A model generated the notes under the pieces. The model worked only from the letters and a program-made list of their open reading frames with translations, was not told the DNA's origin and searched no databases. Shown in pieces: positions 15,221 to 23,606 of a stretch of 33,122 nt of DNA. The stretch's first letter is position 1. Each line of letters opens with the position of its first letter. This stretch comes from a virus. The stretch is taken from positions 1 through 33,122 of IMG/VR virus record IMGVR_UViG_3300032770_000072, one strand, 5' to 3'. The position numbers and the translations under genes are program-made.

Positions 15221-18087
15221 TACTTGCCCGCGACGGCCGCCGTCCCGGCTTTCGGCTTCCGGTTCTTCGCCTTCTCCAGCAGGTTATCGCGGCCGAACGT
15301 CGGCGCCTTCGGAGCAGGCGCGTTCATGTCGTCCGGCCAGCCGTGGTCTCCGCGATCGGCCTTCGCCACCGCGCTCGCTTCCTCCTCCTCGGCTTCCTTG
15401 AGGAGCTGTTGCGCCTGCGCGATGAGCGCTTGCTTCACCGCCGTTTCGAGGCCCGCCATCGGGATCTCGTTCAGCGCCTTGCGGATGTGGAACGAGTTCA
15501 GCTTCCCGTGCTGGTCCTTGATCGCCCAATGCCGGAAGCCGGTCGAGGGCCCCTGGAGCAGGTTCGATCGACCGGAGGCGTCCTTCAGCGCGCCGCTCTC
15601 GACGTGCAGGAACGCCGAATCCGGGAGCGTCGCGAGGAAGGCCGGTCCCCACGCCATGTGCATACCGGCGTTTTTCTCGACCGGTTCCGTCGCGGTCGTC
15701 GAGCTCTTCGTCAACGTCGCGAGGCGCTTGCGGAGCTTCGCGAGTTTTTCCGCGACCTCGGGCGTTCCGACTTCGCCGGCGGCGTATGCGGCCGAGCTGT
15801 TGGCGTTCGGGGTGTACGTCGGATCCTCGGCGTACTGACCGCGCGGGTCCGGAACGCTCGGAACCGTCTCCTCCGTCCACTTGTACTGGGACGGGTCGGT
15901 GAACTCCGGGACGTTCTCGCCGAGCGACGAGGACTGGAAGCCGTTCTCCGAGCCGAAGGCCTCGGCGCCGTACTGGAGCGCCTTCGCGACGCCGGCCTTG
16001 ATCGCCGCACGCTTCTTCGCGTCCTTCTCGTCCTTCTCCTTCCGGATCGCCTTCGCGAGATGGCGAACGAACTTGTTCGCGTTCGCGAAGCGCTTCGCGG
16101 TCGCGGCCTTCGCCGCCTTCGCGCTCGCCTCCATCGGGGCCGGCGCGCCCTCGCCCGCCGCGAGTCCGTCGTCCGCCTCCGTGCCCGCGTCGTCCTCGTC
16201 GCCGTCGGGCGCGACCGTTTCGAGGAGGGCGCACACGCCGTCTACGCCGGACCGGAGCTCGGGGGTGAGCACGCCGCCGCCGGCCTCGATCGAATCGCAG
16301 AGATCCTGGAGGCGGTCGAGCGCGAGGAGGACGATGTCCGCTCCGTCGCCGCCGACGCCGTCGCCCGCCCCGCCCTCGTCGGCCGCCGCGCCGGGCGAGC
16401 CCTCCTGGTCTTTCCGCGTCTGGGTCTTCGTCGTCGCTGCCGCCATGTTCGTCTCCACGGTGTTCGGGTCCGCCGCCGGCGTACCGGCAACCGGAGCGTA
16501 CGTCGTAACCACCTCGACCGGTTGGCCCGTCAGAGTGACCACCCCGTTCCCGTAGGAATAGCCGATCTGGTAGAGCACTCCGTCTCGCGAGAAGACGGCC
16601 GCCGCGTCGAACATGTCCCGCACGTAGGTCGAGCACGGGTAATCGCCCGGAGTCACCGGAGCCGGGAAGGCCGCGTCGATGGCGGCTTCGACCATGCGGC
16701 GCAGGTCGTCGAAGGAGACTCCGAGATCTTTCGCGACGTTCTTTCGCAGGTCGCGTGCGCCCGTTCCCGTTGCCTTGCTCATCTCGGCCTCCGTCCCCGG
16801 TTCTATCATCCGGGCGTGTTTGCTCGCAAAGCGCCCGTGCTCGTCTCGTGCGCGCCCGTCGCCGCCGCCGCTGTGCTCCTTGGGTGCCTTCGGCTTCTTT
16901 TCCCCCTTCGGTTTCGACTCCTTCGAGCCGCCCCCTTCGCCGCCGTGGCCCCCTTTCGGTTTCTCCCCCTTCGGCTTCCCGCCGTGAGCTCCGGGCTTCC
17001 CGCCGTGCCCGGAGTGACCGTGCTCCGCCTGGACGCCCTCCCCGAGCTCGGAGATGGCCTCGGCGACCTCCTTGACCCCTTCGCCCGCTCCCTCGCCGCC
17101 GCCCTCTTTTCGCATCGAAGCGATGAGCGACGCGCCGGCCTCCGCGCCCGGCTCGAGATTGAGCAGGGTTCGCATGGCCGCGACTGGGACCGAGAATGTC
17201 GGGCCGAGGAGCTCGCCCGGCGTGTGGAGGCGGAACGCGAGCTCCGCGCGCGCCGGGGAGGGGAACCCCAGGAAGACCTTCCATTCGTCGAAGTCGTCCC
17301 CGCCGAACGTGCGCTGAGCGATCCAGTAGGCGTGCTCCGCGTCCTCGTTCGGCCCGAGATAGACGTCGAGCCCCTCGCCGTCTCCGCCCTGAGTGTTCGG
17401 GATGTAGCCGTAATCGTAGAGGTACGTCCGCGACCACTGCGACCCGTCCCGTCCCGTTCCCGTCTGAACGAACCCCTTCGGCCGATCGACGAGAATCGGA
17501 AGACCCGCGAAGGTTCGTTCCTCGCCCCCCTCGTCCGCTTTTTCGAGTCGAGCGTTGAGCTTCGCGACCCGCCGGAGGAGCCCCGGAGAATCGAGCGCGG
17601 CGAGCGCGCGCCGATAGCTCTTCGCGGTCATCGTCATGCGGTCGTCGCGCTTCGGTTCGATCGCGCCCCCCGCGTCCACGAACTTCTCGGCGAAGTCGAG
17701 GATGTCTTCGGAGTCGAGCGTCGCGAAGTACGGGAGGTGGCAGGACTCGCAGGAGGGAAGGAGTCCCTCGAGCTCGACGATCTTTCCGCCGCACGCCGGG
17801 CAGGGCGGGAAGGTCTTCGCCGCGAGCGTGAACCGGTCGCCCTGCGCGCGCCAATCCTCGGACTCGGCGGTCGGAGTGTCCGGTCCCCACGGCTCGTTTT
17901 CGGGGGCAGGGAACGGCGCGCCCCACGCCTGCTGGAAGGGAGCGTCGAAGGCGTCGCCCTTCTCCGCGAAGCCGTTCGCATACGCGGCGCGGCCCTGCGC
18001 TTCGGCGGCCGCGCGCGTAGGAAAGACCTTCCCGTGATCTCCCCAGCGGTATCCGCCGGGAATCTTGTGGACCGGCACGTCGATCAC
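15220..18087 (-). CDS. Polyvalent head protein with inorganic-pyrophosphatase-like domain
   Basis: A 955-residue multidomain protein. In order: a short N-terminal domain (about 5-40, HGKVFPTRAAAEAQGRAAYANGF in part); a zinc ribbon (C96/C99, C113/C116); a helical segment; residues about 192-290 matching the InPase-like domain of polyvalent phage proteins (GLPILVDRPKG, YDYGYIPNTQGGDGEGLDVY, FDEWKVFLGF); a His/Gly/Lys-rich linker (about 355-410); RDEHGRFASK (about 414-423), common in phage head proteins; a strand-rich segment (about 485-530) resembling a domain found beside phage proteases; and a long Ala/Glu/Lys-rich C-terminal region. It is in the head module and starts with GTG in a GTGA overlap. 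It could be packaged in the head and ejected, or be a maturation factor; internal starts are possible. Confidence 0.82.
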   Translation of the reverse strand: MIDVPVHKIPGGYRWGDHGKVFPTRAAAEAQGRAAYANGFAEKGDAFDAPFQQAWGAPFPAPENEPWGPDTPTAESEDWRAQGDRFTLAAKTFPPCPACGGKIVELEGLLPSCESCHLPYFATLDSEDILDFAEKFVDAGGAIEPKRDDRMTMTAKSYRRALAALDSPGLLRRVAKLNARLEKADEGGEERTFAGLPILVDRPKGFVQTGTGRDGSQWSRTYLYDYGYIPNTQGGDGEGLDVYLGPNEDAEHAYWIAQRTFGGDDFDEWKVFLGFPSPARAELAFRLHTPGELLGPTFSVPVAAMRTLLNLEPGAEAGASLIASMRKEGGGEGAGEGVKEVAEAISELGEGVQAEHGHSGHGGKPGAHGGKPKGEKPKGGHGGEGGGSKESKPKGEKKPKAPKEHSGGGDGRARDEHGRFASKHARMIEPGTEAEMSKATGTGARDLRKNVAKDLGVSFDDLRRMVEAAIDAAFPAPVTPGDYPCSTYVRDMFDAAAVFSRDGVLYQIGYSYGNGVVTLTGQPVEVVTTYAPVAGTPAADPNTVETNMAAATTKTQTRKDQEGSPGAAADEGGAGDGVGGDGADIVLLALDRLQDLCDSIEAGGGVLTPELRSGVDGVCALLETVAPDGDEDDAGTEADDGLAAGEGAPAPMEASAKAAKAATAKRFANANKFVRHLAKAIRKEKDEKDAKKRAAIKAGVAKALQYGAEAFGSENGFQSSSLGENVPEFTDPSQYKWTEETVPSVPDPRGQYAEDPTYTPNANSSAAYAAGEVGTPEVAEKLAKLRKRLATLTKSSTTATEPVEKNAGMHMAWGPAFLATLPDSAFLHVESGALKDASGRSNLLQGPSTGFRHWAIKDQHGKLNSFHIRKALNEIPMAGLETAVKQALIAQAQQLLKEAEEEEASAVAKADRGDHGWPDDMNAPAPKAPTFGRDNLLEKAKNRKPKAGTAAVAGK

Positions 18088-18398
18088 CCCACCCGATAGA
18101 GGCGCTCTTTCGGCGGCTCCCAGGCCTTGCCCGGATTCTCGAGCGCGTGCTTCAGCGCGTACGGGAGCATGGCCAGCGCGCGCGCTTGGGAGAAGCCCTT
18201 CTGTTTCCGCATCGCCCCGAAGGCCGAAAGCACGACCTCGGCGCGCCGCTTCACTTCGGCCTGCGTCCGATGTCGAACCGGGTGGCTGATGAAGGAGACG
18301 GCGACGAGGTCGTGAATCGTCGCGGTCACCGTCTGGAGGTCGGCTTTCGAGTTGAGCAGATCAGCGAACGGACGAAGCTGCGGGGCGTCGGCGGGCAT
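18084..18398 (-). CDS. Small head-module protein, unrecognised
   Basis: A 104-residue basic protein with two helical stretches (QTVTATIHDLVAVSFISH and KRRAEVVLSAFGAMRKQKG) and a C-terminal LPYALKHALENPGKAW segment. No family is recognised. Its stop overlaps the start of the polyvalent protein in a four-base GTGA junction (18084..18087), so the two are probably made in proportion. The ATG at 18398 is preceded by TTAGCGTAGGGC instead of a strong Shine-Dalgarno site. Confidence 0.75.
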   Translation of the reverse strand: MPADAPQLRPFADLLNSKADLQTVTATIHDLVAVSFISHPVRHRTQAEVKRRAEVVLSAFGAMRKQKGFSQARALAMLPYALKHALENPGKAWEPPKERLYRVG

Positions 18399-18428
18399 GC
18401 CCTACGCTAACTGAGCGTCCGGGAGCGG

Positions 18429-19031
18429 TCACGCCCGCCGCGAGAGGAGGACCTGGTCCCCGACGTGGAGCACGGCGAGGGACGGCCGCATGGCCGTCAT
18501 GAAGCTACCGATCGCCACCCCCGGGTCGTATTCGGCCCCGCGTCCGGACTTCCAGGTGAAGTCGTCGAAGAGCAGGAATCCCCCGATCTTGAGCAGGGGC
18601 CAAGCGAGGACGGCGTCCGCGAGGACGTCGCCGGCGAGGTGAGAGCCGTCCACGTACACGAGGTCGAACCGCTCGCGATCGCCGGCGGCGAGCTTTCGCG
18701 CGAGGGTCTTGAGCGAGGTCTCCCGGAAGTGGAGGACGTTCGGGAATCGCTCGAGGACGTTCTCCCGGAAGCGGGCGTAAACCGCATCGCCCGCGGTCCC
18801 GGTCTTCGCCGCGTCCATGCCCTCGTCCGAATACGGGTCCACGCATTCGAGCCAGGAGCCCGGGCCGTCGAGGACGTTCTCGAGGAGCCACAGGGCGCTA
18901 CGTCCCTCGAAGCTGCCGATCTCGAGCGCCCGCACGCCGGGCCGTCCGCGCAGGCCGGCGAACCACGCCCCCCACCGCTCCGAGTGCCACGAGAACCAGT
19001 CGGGCTGATCGAAGCGCGGGGCCGACGTCAT
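18429..19031 (-). CDS. Class I SAM-dependent methyltransferase
   Basis: A 200-residue methyltransferase of the Methyltransf_24 type. Motif I is LEIGSFEGRSALWL (residues about 35-48), the acidic motif II is WLECVDPYSDEG, and motif IV is FDLVYVDGSHLAGDV with KIGGFLLFDDF after it. The open frame continues far upstream inside the neighbouring gene, but ATG 19031 overlaps that gene's stop as ATGA (19028..19031) and gives a standard-length enzyme. The substrate cannot be told; DNA, a virion protein or a surface glycan are all possible. It sits inside the head module between MuF and the 104-aa gene, which looks like an insertion of an accessory gene into a conserved order. Confidence 0.88.
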   Translation of the reverse strand: MTSAPRFDQPDWFSWHSERWGAWFAGLRGRPGVRALEIGSFEGRSALWLLENVLDGPGSWLECVDPYSDEGMDAAKTGTAGDAVYARFRENVLERFPNVLHFRETSLKTLARKLAAGDRERFDLVYVDGSHLAGDVLADAVLAWPLLKIGGFLLFDDFTWKSGRGAEYDPGVAIGSFMTAMRPSLAVLHVGDQVLLSRRA

Positions 19032-20116
19032 GCCGGAACCGTAAGACACCGGCAGGAGCCGTGGAAGGGCGGCTGCTGACAGCCGACGTCCTCGAACTTC
19101 GACCGGCTCGCGACGGAGCCGTAGCTTCCCGAGGAATCGCGCTCGCCCGTCGGATCTCGGAGCACGGTCGCGAGGTGATGGATCGTGTCGCCGACGCGCG
19201 CGAAGAGGAAGCGATCGCCCTCGTCCGTTCGACCGACGGAGATGAAGGGCTGTTCGCGCTCGACCGCATACGGATCGTCGCTTTCCTCGACGTCCACGTA
19301 GCTCTGCATGGCGGAGCCGACGGAGAAGGTCTTCCCGTTCATCAGGTAGCAGACGACGCACGTGACCTCGTCTCGCGCCGCCGAGATGACGTATTCGTCG
19401 ATCCCGGCGTCGGCGTAGGAGGACATCTGACCGTAGCTCCGCGCTCGGGAGACGTGTATCGACGCGACCTGATCCCAGTAGCTCTCGGCCCGCCCGAGCA
19501 TGGAGCCGATGACGTCCGTCGACAATCGCTCCGAGATCTCCTCGCGCCCGAGTCCTTCCTCGAGTCCGTCGGCGACGATGTCGCGCGCGCGCTGCTCGAA
19601 TTGCGTCGCGCGGACTCCGTACTGGTCGGTGATGTACGAGCCTTGCGACTTCGCCGCGAAGTCCACGATCCGCTCGTCCTGCTCGGAGAGCGAGGCCGCG
19701 ACCGCGAAGCCGTGCTTCGTTCCGGTCGCCTTCTTCGCCGCGTCTACGATCGCGGGGAGCTCGCCCTGGAGTACGCCGACGACCTTCGGGACGACGATCT
19801 TCGGGACCTCCGCGAGCCCCTCGGCCGCGGCCGCGATCACCTTCTTCCGCTGCGCCGCCGAGAGCTTGTCCCACTTCGCGTCGAGGATCTTCGCCGCCCG
19901 GCGGATCGCGTCGGCATCCGCCGAGTCCGTCGCGGTCGAGAGCTTCCCCACCATGCGCCGGACGTTCGACTCGAAGCCCGGCCGGGAGAGGATGTTCGAC
20001 TTCCCGCCCGCCGGTCTCTTCGCTTTCTCGAGCTCGAGGAGCCGCTCGAAGACCTCTTCCGCGGCGACGCTCGCGCGCGCGAGGTAACGCCAGTCCTTAC
20101 TCAGCGGCCGGAGCAT
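19028..20116 (-). CDS. Minor head protein, phage Mu F-like
   Basis: A 362-residue protein with the Mu F/SPP1 gp7 hallmark at its end: C346, then PPFH (349-352), then C355 and C357 (SCRC). The middle holds the usual helical bundle (ASLSEQDERIVDFAAKSQG, ARDIVADGLEEGLGREEIS, ASIHVSRARSYGQMSSYADA) and a CVVCYLMNGKTF segment (about 250-262) that may share in metal binding. It overlaps the end of the portal gene by 20 bases, the conserved partner order. Members are internal or portal-associated head proteins needed for assembly and DNA ejection. Confidence 0.93.
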   Translation of the reverse strand: MLRPLSKDWRYLARASVAAEEVFERLLELEKAKRPAGGKSNILSRPGFESNVRRMVGKLSTATDSADADAIRRAAKILDAKWDKLSAAQRKKVIAAAAEGLAEVPKIVVPKVVGVLQGELPAIVDAAKKATGTKHGFAVAASLSEQDERIVDFAAKSQGSYITDQYGVRATQFEQRARDIVADGLEEGLGREEISERLSTDVIGSMLGRAESYWDQVASIHVSRARSYGQMSSYADAGIDEYVISAARDEVTCVVCYLMNGKTFSVGSAMQSYVDVEESDDPYAVEREQPFISVGRTDEGDRFLFARVGDTIHHLATVLRDPTGERDSSGSYGSVASRSKFEDVGCQQPPFHGSCRCLTVPA

Positions 20117-22190
20117 CGACGGTCACCCACGAGCGGAACGTCGCCGAGGGGACCTCGAGCGTGATGACCGACTCGGCCTCGTGCGCCTTCTTCAGCACGC
20201 GGCGGTACTCCGCGTCGCCTGCCTTCTTGAGCGAATCGCGGAGCGCCATGATTCGCCCCGCGAGCGTCGTGATCGTGCGCTGGTGGTCGAGGCCCGCCGG
20301 CGCGAGCTCGGGAGGTCGGGTCTCGGTTGAATCCATCGGGCCGTCCTCGCCGTCCTCGGCGCTCTTCGCGGGCGCCGCGGCCGGGAGGCTCGGGTTTCCT
20401 GCCGCGTCGGCGACGACGCCGGCGAGGGTCATGACCATCGGCTGGTTCGCCCACGCCGCGTCGATCGGGGCGAGCGGCTTGTTGAGGATGTCGCTTGCGA
20501 GCTCGCGCGCCTCGTTCGGCGTGAGAGATCCGGTCTGGCAGAGGATCTGGAGGATCTTCGAGGCGTCGATCGGGTCGCGGTTGACCGGAGAGTTCGAGCG
20601 GAAGATCCAGAACCGGACGAGGAGCTCCGAGAAGACCATGCGGTTGATGAGGTCGTCGAAGATCTCGCGCTCGCCCTGGAAAACCTGGGTCTCCGCGAAC
20701 TGGAGCGCGGCGTCCGCCGTCGCACGGTTGAAGTCCTTCGTGTCGCCGCGCAGGAGGCGAGGAACTCGGAAGGCCTGCCCGACCTTGTCCTGGTTCGCCT
20801 GGTCGTAGTTCTGGAAGAGCGCGTCCTCTTGCTGCGCATCGCGGAGAGGCACGAGCTCGATTCGGACGCGCCCCGTCTCGACCTGGATGTTCCCGCCCGG
20901 ACCTCCGCCCGCGGGCTCTGCCTCGACGACGAGGATCTTGTGGAAGTTCTCTTTCCCTCGGATGTTGTCGGCGATGTAGCTCTCGATCTTCTCCGAGGCG
21001 CCTTGCGCGAGCTTGCCTCCGGAGACGAGAAGGGCGAGCGGAGGAACGGCCTTGTTGTCGAAGTAGAGGTAATTCACCTCCTCCGAGGCGCGCGAGCCGA
21101 GCACGGAGAGCAGGTTCCCGATCCACCGCGGGACGCCGTAAGGGGAGCGAGGCGAATAGACCTTGAAGTGGATGATCTCGGTCGCCGGTCCGTCGTGCAC
21201 GGCGTCGCGGACGAGCTCCTCGACGTTCGGGTAGACGCGGCCGGTCCGCTTCGAGATGACCCGCGGGTCGCCGAATTCCTTGAAGTAGACGATCCGGTCG
21301 AGGACCACCTGGATGTACCGCCGGAACCGCCGACGGACCTCGACGGAGTTGAAGCGGAACGGCGTCACCTTCCGCTTGTTTTTCACGCGGTGGAGGACGT
21401 GCTCGATGGGCGCCAGCCGCATCGAATACGAAGGGACCAGGTGAAACTCCGCGATCTTGTCCGCGCCGTTCCGCACGACCTCCCAGTAGGCGTTCCCGGT
21501 CGCCTCGAGATCCTCGCACGTGCGGCGGCGAAGTTCTTTGAACGAGATCTCGCCGGCGCAGTGCTCGAAGAATTGCTCGATCTGGGCGCGCTCGAAACGC
21601 GCGAGCGATTCGATCTCCTTCGTCCGCGCGTCGATCTCCTCGTCGGACGGATAGGGCGCGACGGTCCCTTCGCCCTTCAATTCCTGCTCGTACAGCCGAT
21701 CGAGGAAGAGGGCGTCGCCGACTTTCTTCGAGGCCTCCGGGTCCTTCGTGTCGATGACCGCGTCGAGGCGATACCCGAAACCGTGGATGTTGGTCTTGTA
21801 AGCGTCGATGTTCGGGCGGAGCGAGTTCGAGTGCTCGACGAGCGACGAGAGCACCTCGGGGTCGTAGGGCGGGAAGAGCGCGCCCGCCATCGTGAACAGC
21901 GTGTGGACGTCGTCGGCCGAGGGGAGCGCGTTCGTCGTCGGCCCGTCGTAGGCGGAGGTCTCGCCGACCACGCCGCCGAAGCCGAACTTGTCGAGAGCGA
22001 CGAGAGCGGACTTCGCGATCGCTTCGTCCTCCGCATTCTCTCGCTGGATCCGCGCGTCGATCCGATGCGTGCCTTTTCGCACGAGATACGGAGGGAGCTG
22101 CGGCGGTTGCTCGTGCCCCTTCCCTTTCGGGGACTCGTCGCCTCCGAAGAGTGCGTTGACGAGCGCCTGCCGCTGTTTTTCTCCGGCCAT
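20097..22190 (-). CDS. Portal protein (PBSX-like family)
   Basis: A 697-residue portal. Recognisable parts are SLRPNIDAYKTNIHGFGYRL (about 95-115), CEDLEATGNAYWEVVRNG, IIHFKVYSPRSPYGVPRWIG and EEVNYLYFDNKAVPPLALLV (about 340-390), then the crown-like VPRLLRGDTKDFNRATADAA region. It forms the dodecameric ring through which DNA is packaged. The length exceeds typical PBSX portals (about 500-540 residues), with an extended N-terminus and an acidic C-terminal extension. The ATG at 22190 sits in the loop of a perfect 7-base hairpin and has CCTCCGG, not a Shine-Dalgarno sequence, upstream. No terminase gene precedes it here. Confidence 0.94.
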   Translation of the reverse strand: MAGEKQRQALVNALFGGDESPKGKGHEQPPQLPPYLVRKGTHRIDARIQRENAEDEAIAKSALVALDKFGFGGVVGETSAYDGPTTNALPSADDVHTLFTMAGALFPPYDPEVLSSLVEHSNSLRPNIDAYKTNIHGFGYRLDAVIDTKDPEASKKVGDALFLDRLYEQELKGEGTVAPYPSDEEIDARTKEIESLARFERAQIEQFFEHCAGEISFKELRRRTCEDLEATGNAYWEVVRNGADKIAEFHLVPSYSMRLAPIEHVLHRVKNKRKVTPFRFNSVEVRRRFRRYIQVVLDRIVYFKEFGDPRVISKRTGRVYPNVEELVRDAVHDGPATEIIHFKVYSPRSPYGVPRWIGNLLSVLGSRASEEVNYLYFDNKAVPPLALLVSGGKLAQGASEKIESYIADNIRGKENFHKILVVEAEPAGGGPGGNIQVETGRVRIELVPLRDAQQEDALFQNYDQANQDKVGQAFRVPRLLRGDTKDFNRATADAALQFAETQVFQGEREIFDDLINRMVFSELLVRFWIFRSNSPVNRDPIDASKILQILCQTGSLTPNEARELASDILNKPLAPIDAAWANQPMVMTLAGVVADAAGNPSLPAAAPAKSAEDGEDGPMDSTETRPPELAPAGLDHQRTITTLAGRIMALRDSLKKAGDAEYRRVLKKAHEAESVITLEVPSATFRSWVTVDAPAAE

Positions 22191-22199
22191 ACGCCGGAG
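22181..22199 (-). promoter_or_regulatory. Hairpin enclosing the portal start codon
   Basis: CTCCGGC and GCCGGAG (22193..22199 and 22181..22187) form a perfect 7-base stem with a 5-base loop GTATG that contains the ATG of the portal gene. The 5' arm is part of the GATAACCTCCGG motif at 22194..22205. Seen directly; a role in limiting initiation is inferred. Confidence 0.5.
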
Positions 22200-22205
22200 G
22201 TTATC
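22194..22205 (-). promoter_or_regulatory. Recurring GATAACCTCCGG motif before the portal gene
   Basis: Located three bases upstream of the portal start and directly after the previous stop codon. The same core occurs at 6483..6494 (minus), 22551..22563 (minus, one extra C) and 32197..32208 (plus). It could be a -10 element giving leaderless or very short-leader transcripts, or the 5' arm of a translational hairpin. Confidence 0.4.
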
Positions 22206-22547
22206 TCACGCCTGGCTGGGGGGCTTGCGAACGTAAAGCGCGACGATGCTCGCCCCGCCGAGGTCGGTGATCTGGACGACGCCGATGCGAGAGATCCCGG
22301 CGGGAAGGGTCAGCGAAACGGTGGTCGAGGAGTCCGTTTCTTCCGCCATCTGCACGGTGATGGTCGCGCCGGCGGAGAGGTTCAGTGCATCGCAGGGGGG
22401 AACGAGAGGCGTCGAGGCTTCGACCGCGACGCCCCATCGATAGCCGGCGTTTACGAACGCGGAGCCGGTCGCGTCCACCTCCAGCTTGTCGTTCTGCTCG
22501 CCGATAGGCTGACGTCCGATAGCGGGGTTGACGTAACGGCTCTCCAT
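22206..22547 (-). CDS. Small beta-rich protein upstream of portal, unrecognised
   Basis: A 113-residue protein, ATG at 22547, reading MESRYVNPAIGRQPIG at its start. It is strand-rich and polar (ALNLSAGATITVQMAEETDS, VSLTLPAGISRIGVVQITDL), like small virion surface or head-decoration domains, but no family is recognised. No Shine-Dalgarno sequence is present; the upstream bases carry GATAGCCTCCCGG. The stop lies just before the motif in front of the portal gene. Confidence 0.72.
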   Translation of the reverse strand: MESRYVNPAIGRQPIGEQNDKLEVDATGSAFVNAGYRWGVAVEASTPLVPPCDALNLSAGATITVQMAEETDSSTTVSLTLPAGISRIGVVQITDLGGASIVALYVRKPPSQA

Positions 22548-22550
22548 GCC

Positions 22551-22563
22551 CCGGGAGGCTATC
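22551..22563 (-). promoter_or_regulatory. Recurring motif GATAGCCTCCCGG
   Basis: Lies three bases before the ATG at 22547 and overlaps the stop of the preceding gene (TGATAG). CTCC in the motif can pair with GGAG just inside the gene, placing the start codon in a loop, though this stem is only four bases. Confidence 0.35.
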
Positions 22564-23113
22564 ACCCCTTCGGCGCGCGCTCGACTCGCATCTCGGAGGC
22601 GGGGACTTGCCGGGTCGTGTGGTAACCCGGTCCGTAGGTCGTCTGGAGGCCGTCCCGCGAAAGGGCGACGTGCTCCGGGCCGCACGTCCAGACCCATGGG
22701 CCGGCGCCCGCGGGATCGACGCCGAAGACCTGCCCGCATTCGGGGCAGCGCTTCGACGGTCGGCCGCCCTCGAACTGACCGAGGACCGCCGCGCGCGCGA
22801 TTCGGAAGCTCTCGCGCCAGGTCAGGTCCGAGACGACGTGACCGACGGCGGCGAGGAAGGCGCCCTCGAAGACCCACCCTCGCTCGCGGCGCAGGCGAAA
22901 GCAGAATTCCAGCCCGCCCATGCGGACGTGCCGATGTTCCGGCTCCGATACCGGGAACTCCGGCGCCGGAACCGGAGCGAGGTGGCCGGCGACCGGGCAC
23001 GAAGGCGCCGGCATCCGGAGCAAGGGCGCGAGCCGCTCGAGGAGCTCGTCCGGGTCCTCGTGCCCGGAGAGCCCGAGCGTCTCCCGAAGGCGTTCGCGTT
23101 CGTCGTCGTTCAT
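22562..23113 (-). CDS. Putative zinc-binding protein, last gene of the coupled chain
   Basis: A 183-residue protein starting at ATG 23113 in an ATGA overlap with the upstream gene. C123/C126 (CPECGQVF) with C144 and H148 (WTCGPEHV) form a probable zinc site; C39 and H44 are extra candidates. A helix-rich middle (LEFCFRLRRERGWVFEGAFL) precedes it. No family is recognised. The C-terminus after the zinc site is short and basic. Its place upstream of the head module and inside a chain with an HTH protein suggests an early or regulatory function, which is an inference. Confidence 0.78.
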   Translation of the reverse strand: MNDDERERLRETLGLSGHEDPDELLERLAPLLRMPAPSCPVAGHLAPVPAPEFPVSEPEHRHVRMGGLEFCFRLRRERGWVFEGAFLAAVGHVVSDLTWRESFRIARAAVLGQFEGGRPSKRCPECGQVFGVDPAGAGPWVWTCGPEHVALSRDGLQTTYGPGYHTTRQVPASEMRVERAPKG

Positions 23114-23316
23114 GGCTTTTCTTTCGTTTCGTCGAGAACCCGAAGGGCGGCGTCGAGCTCGCGACCGCGCGACGCCGTTCGTTTCCAATCGCGATAGCCG
23201 ATCGCCTCCGAGACTTCCGCGGCCGCGCTCGCGACTCGTTCGAGGCAGGCGAGGCGATAGGCCGCTTTTGCCTCGGGCGGAAGCGTCGCGAACCATCCGG
23301 GCGGCGGCTTGGTCAC
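23110..23316 (-). CDS. Small helical protein in the coupled chain
   Basis: A 68-residue protein with GTG start at 23316 overlapping the upstream stop (GTGA, 23313..23316) and ending in an ATGA overlap with the next gene. It reads as two amphipathic helices around LPPEAKAAYRLACLERVASA and GRELDAALRVLDETKEKP. No family is recognised. The start is supported by coupling at both ends rather than by a Shine-Dalgarno match. Confidence 0.72.
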   Translation of the reverse strand: MTKPPPGWFATLPPEAKAAYRLACLERVASAAAEVSEAIGYRDWKRTASRGRELDAALRVLDETKEKP

Positions 23317-23606
23317 GGAGCGAACCTTCCCCGGATTGGGGCGTCCGGATCGACGAACGCCGCCCCCTCCGTCTCCTCGGCGCGAACGCGCGGGCAGTGG
23401 ATCCAATGCTCGCCCTCGTGCCCGCACGCCTCGCACTTCCCCCGCGAGCAGGGACAGCCTCGGCAGACCCCGAACTCCGCGAGGCCTTCCCGCATCGTCA
23501 TGTGGACGCCGCATTCGGGCGCTTCGCACATCGCGCACCGCGCGCAAAAGAGCTCCTCGACCGACGGCGGGCGCCGGCGCGAGAAGAACCGCGAGAGGAA
23601 GCTCAA
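23313..23606 (-). CDS. Cys-rich zinc-binding protein with TTG start
   Basis: A 97-residue protein with ten cysteines between residues 21 and 71 (CARCAMCEAPEC, then CRGCPCSRGKCEAC, then C71) plus nearby histidines, enough for two or more zinc ions. The TTG at 23606 is preceded by AAGGAG at five bases and overlaps the upstream stop (TTGA, 23603..23606), which makes this rare start convincing; no ATG or GTG fits. The N-terminus is basic (SRFFSRRRPP). Function is unknown; nucleic-acid or protein binding through zinc is likely. Confidence 0.76.
   Translation of the reverse strand: MSFLSRFFSRRRPPSVEELFCARCAMCEAPECGVHMTMREGLAEFGVCRGCPCSRGKCEACGHEGEHWIHCPRVRAEETEGAAFVDPDAPIRGRFAP

Noticed and set aside
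15343-18099. 918-codon plus-strand open frame antisense to the polyvalent protein
   Set aside because: It is Arg-rich with shadow-like composition, runs opposite a gene with recognisable domains, and has no ribosome-binding site.
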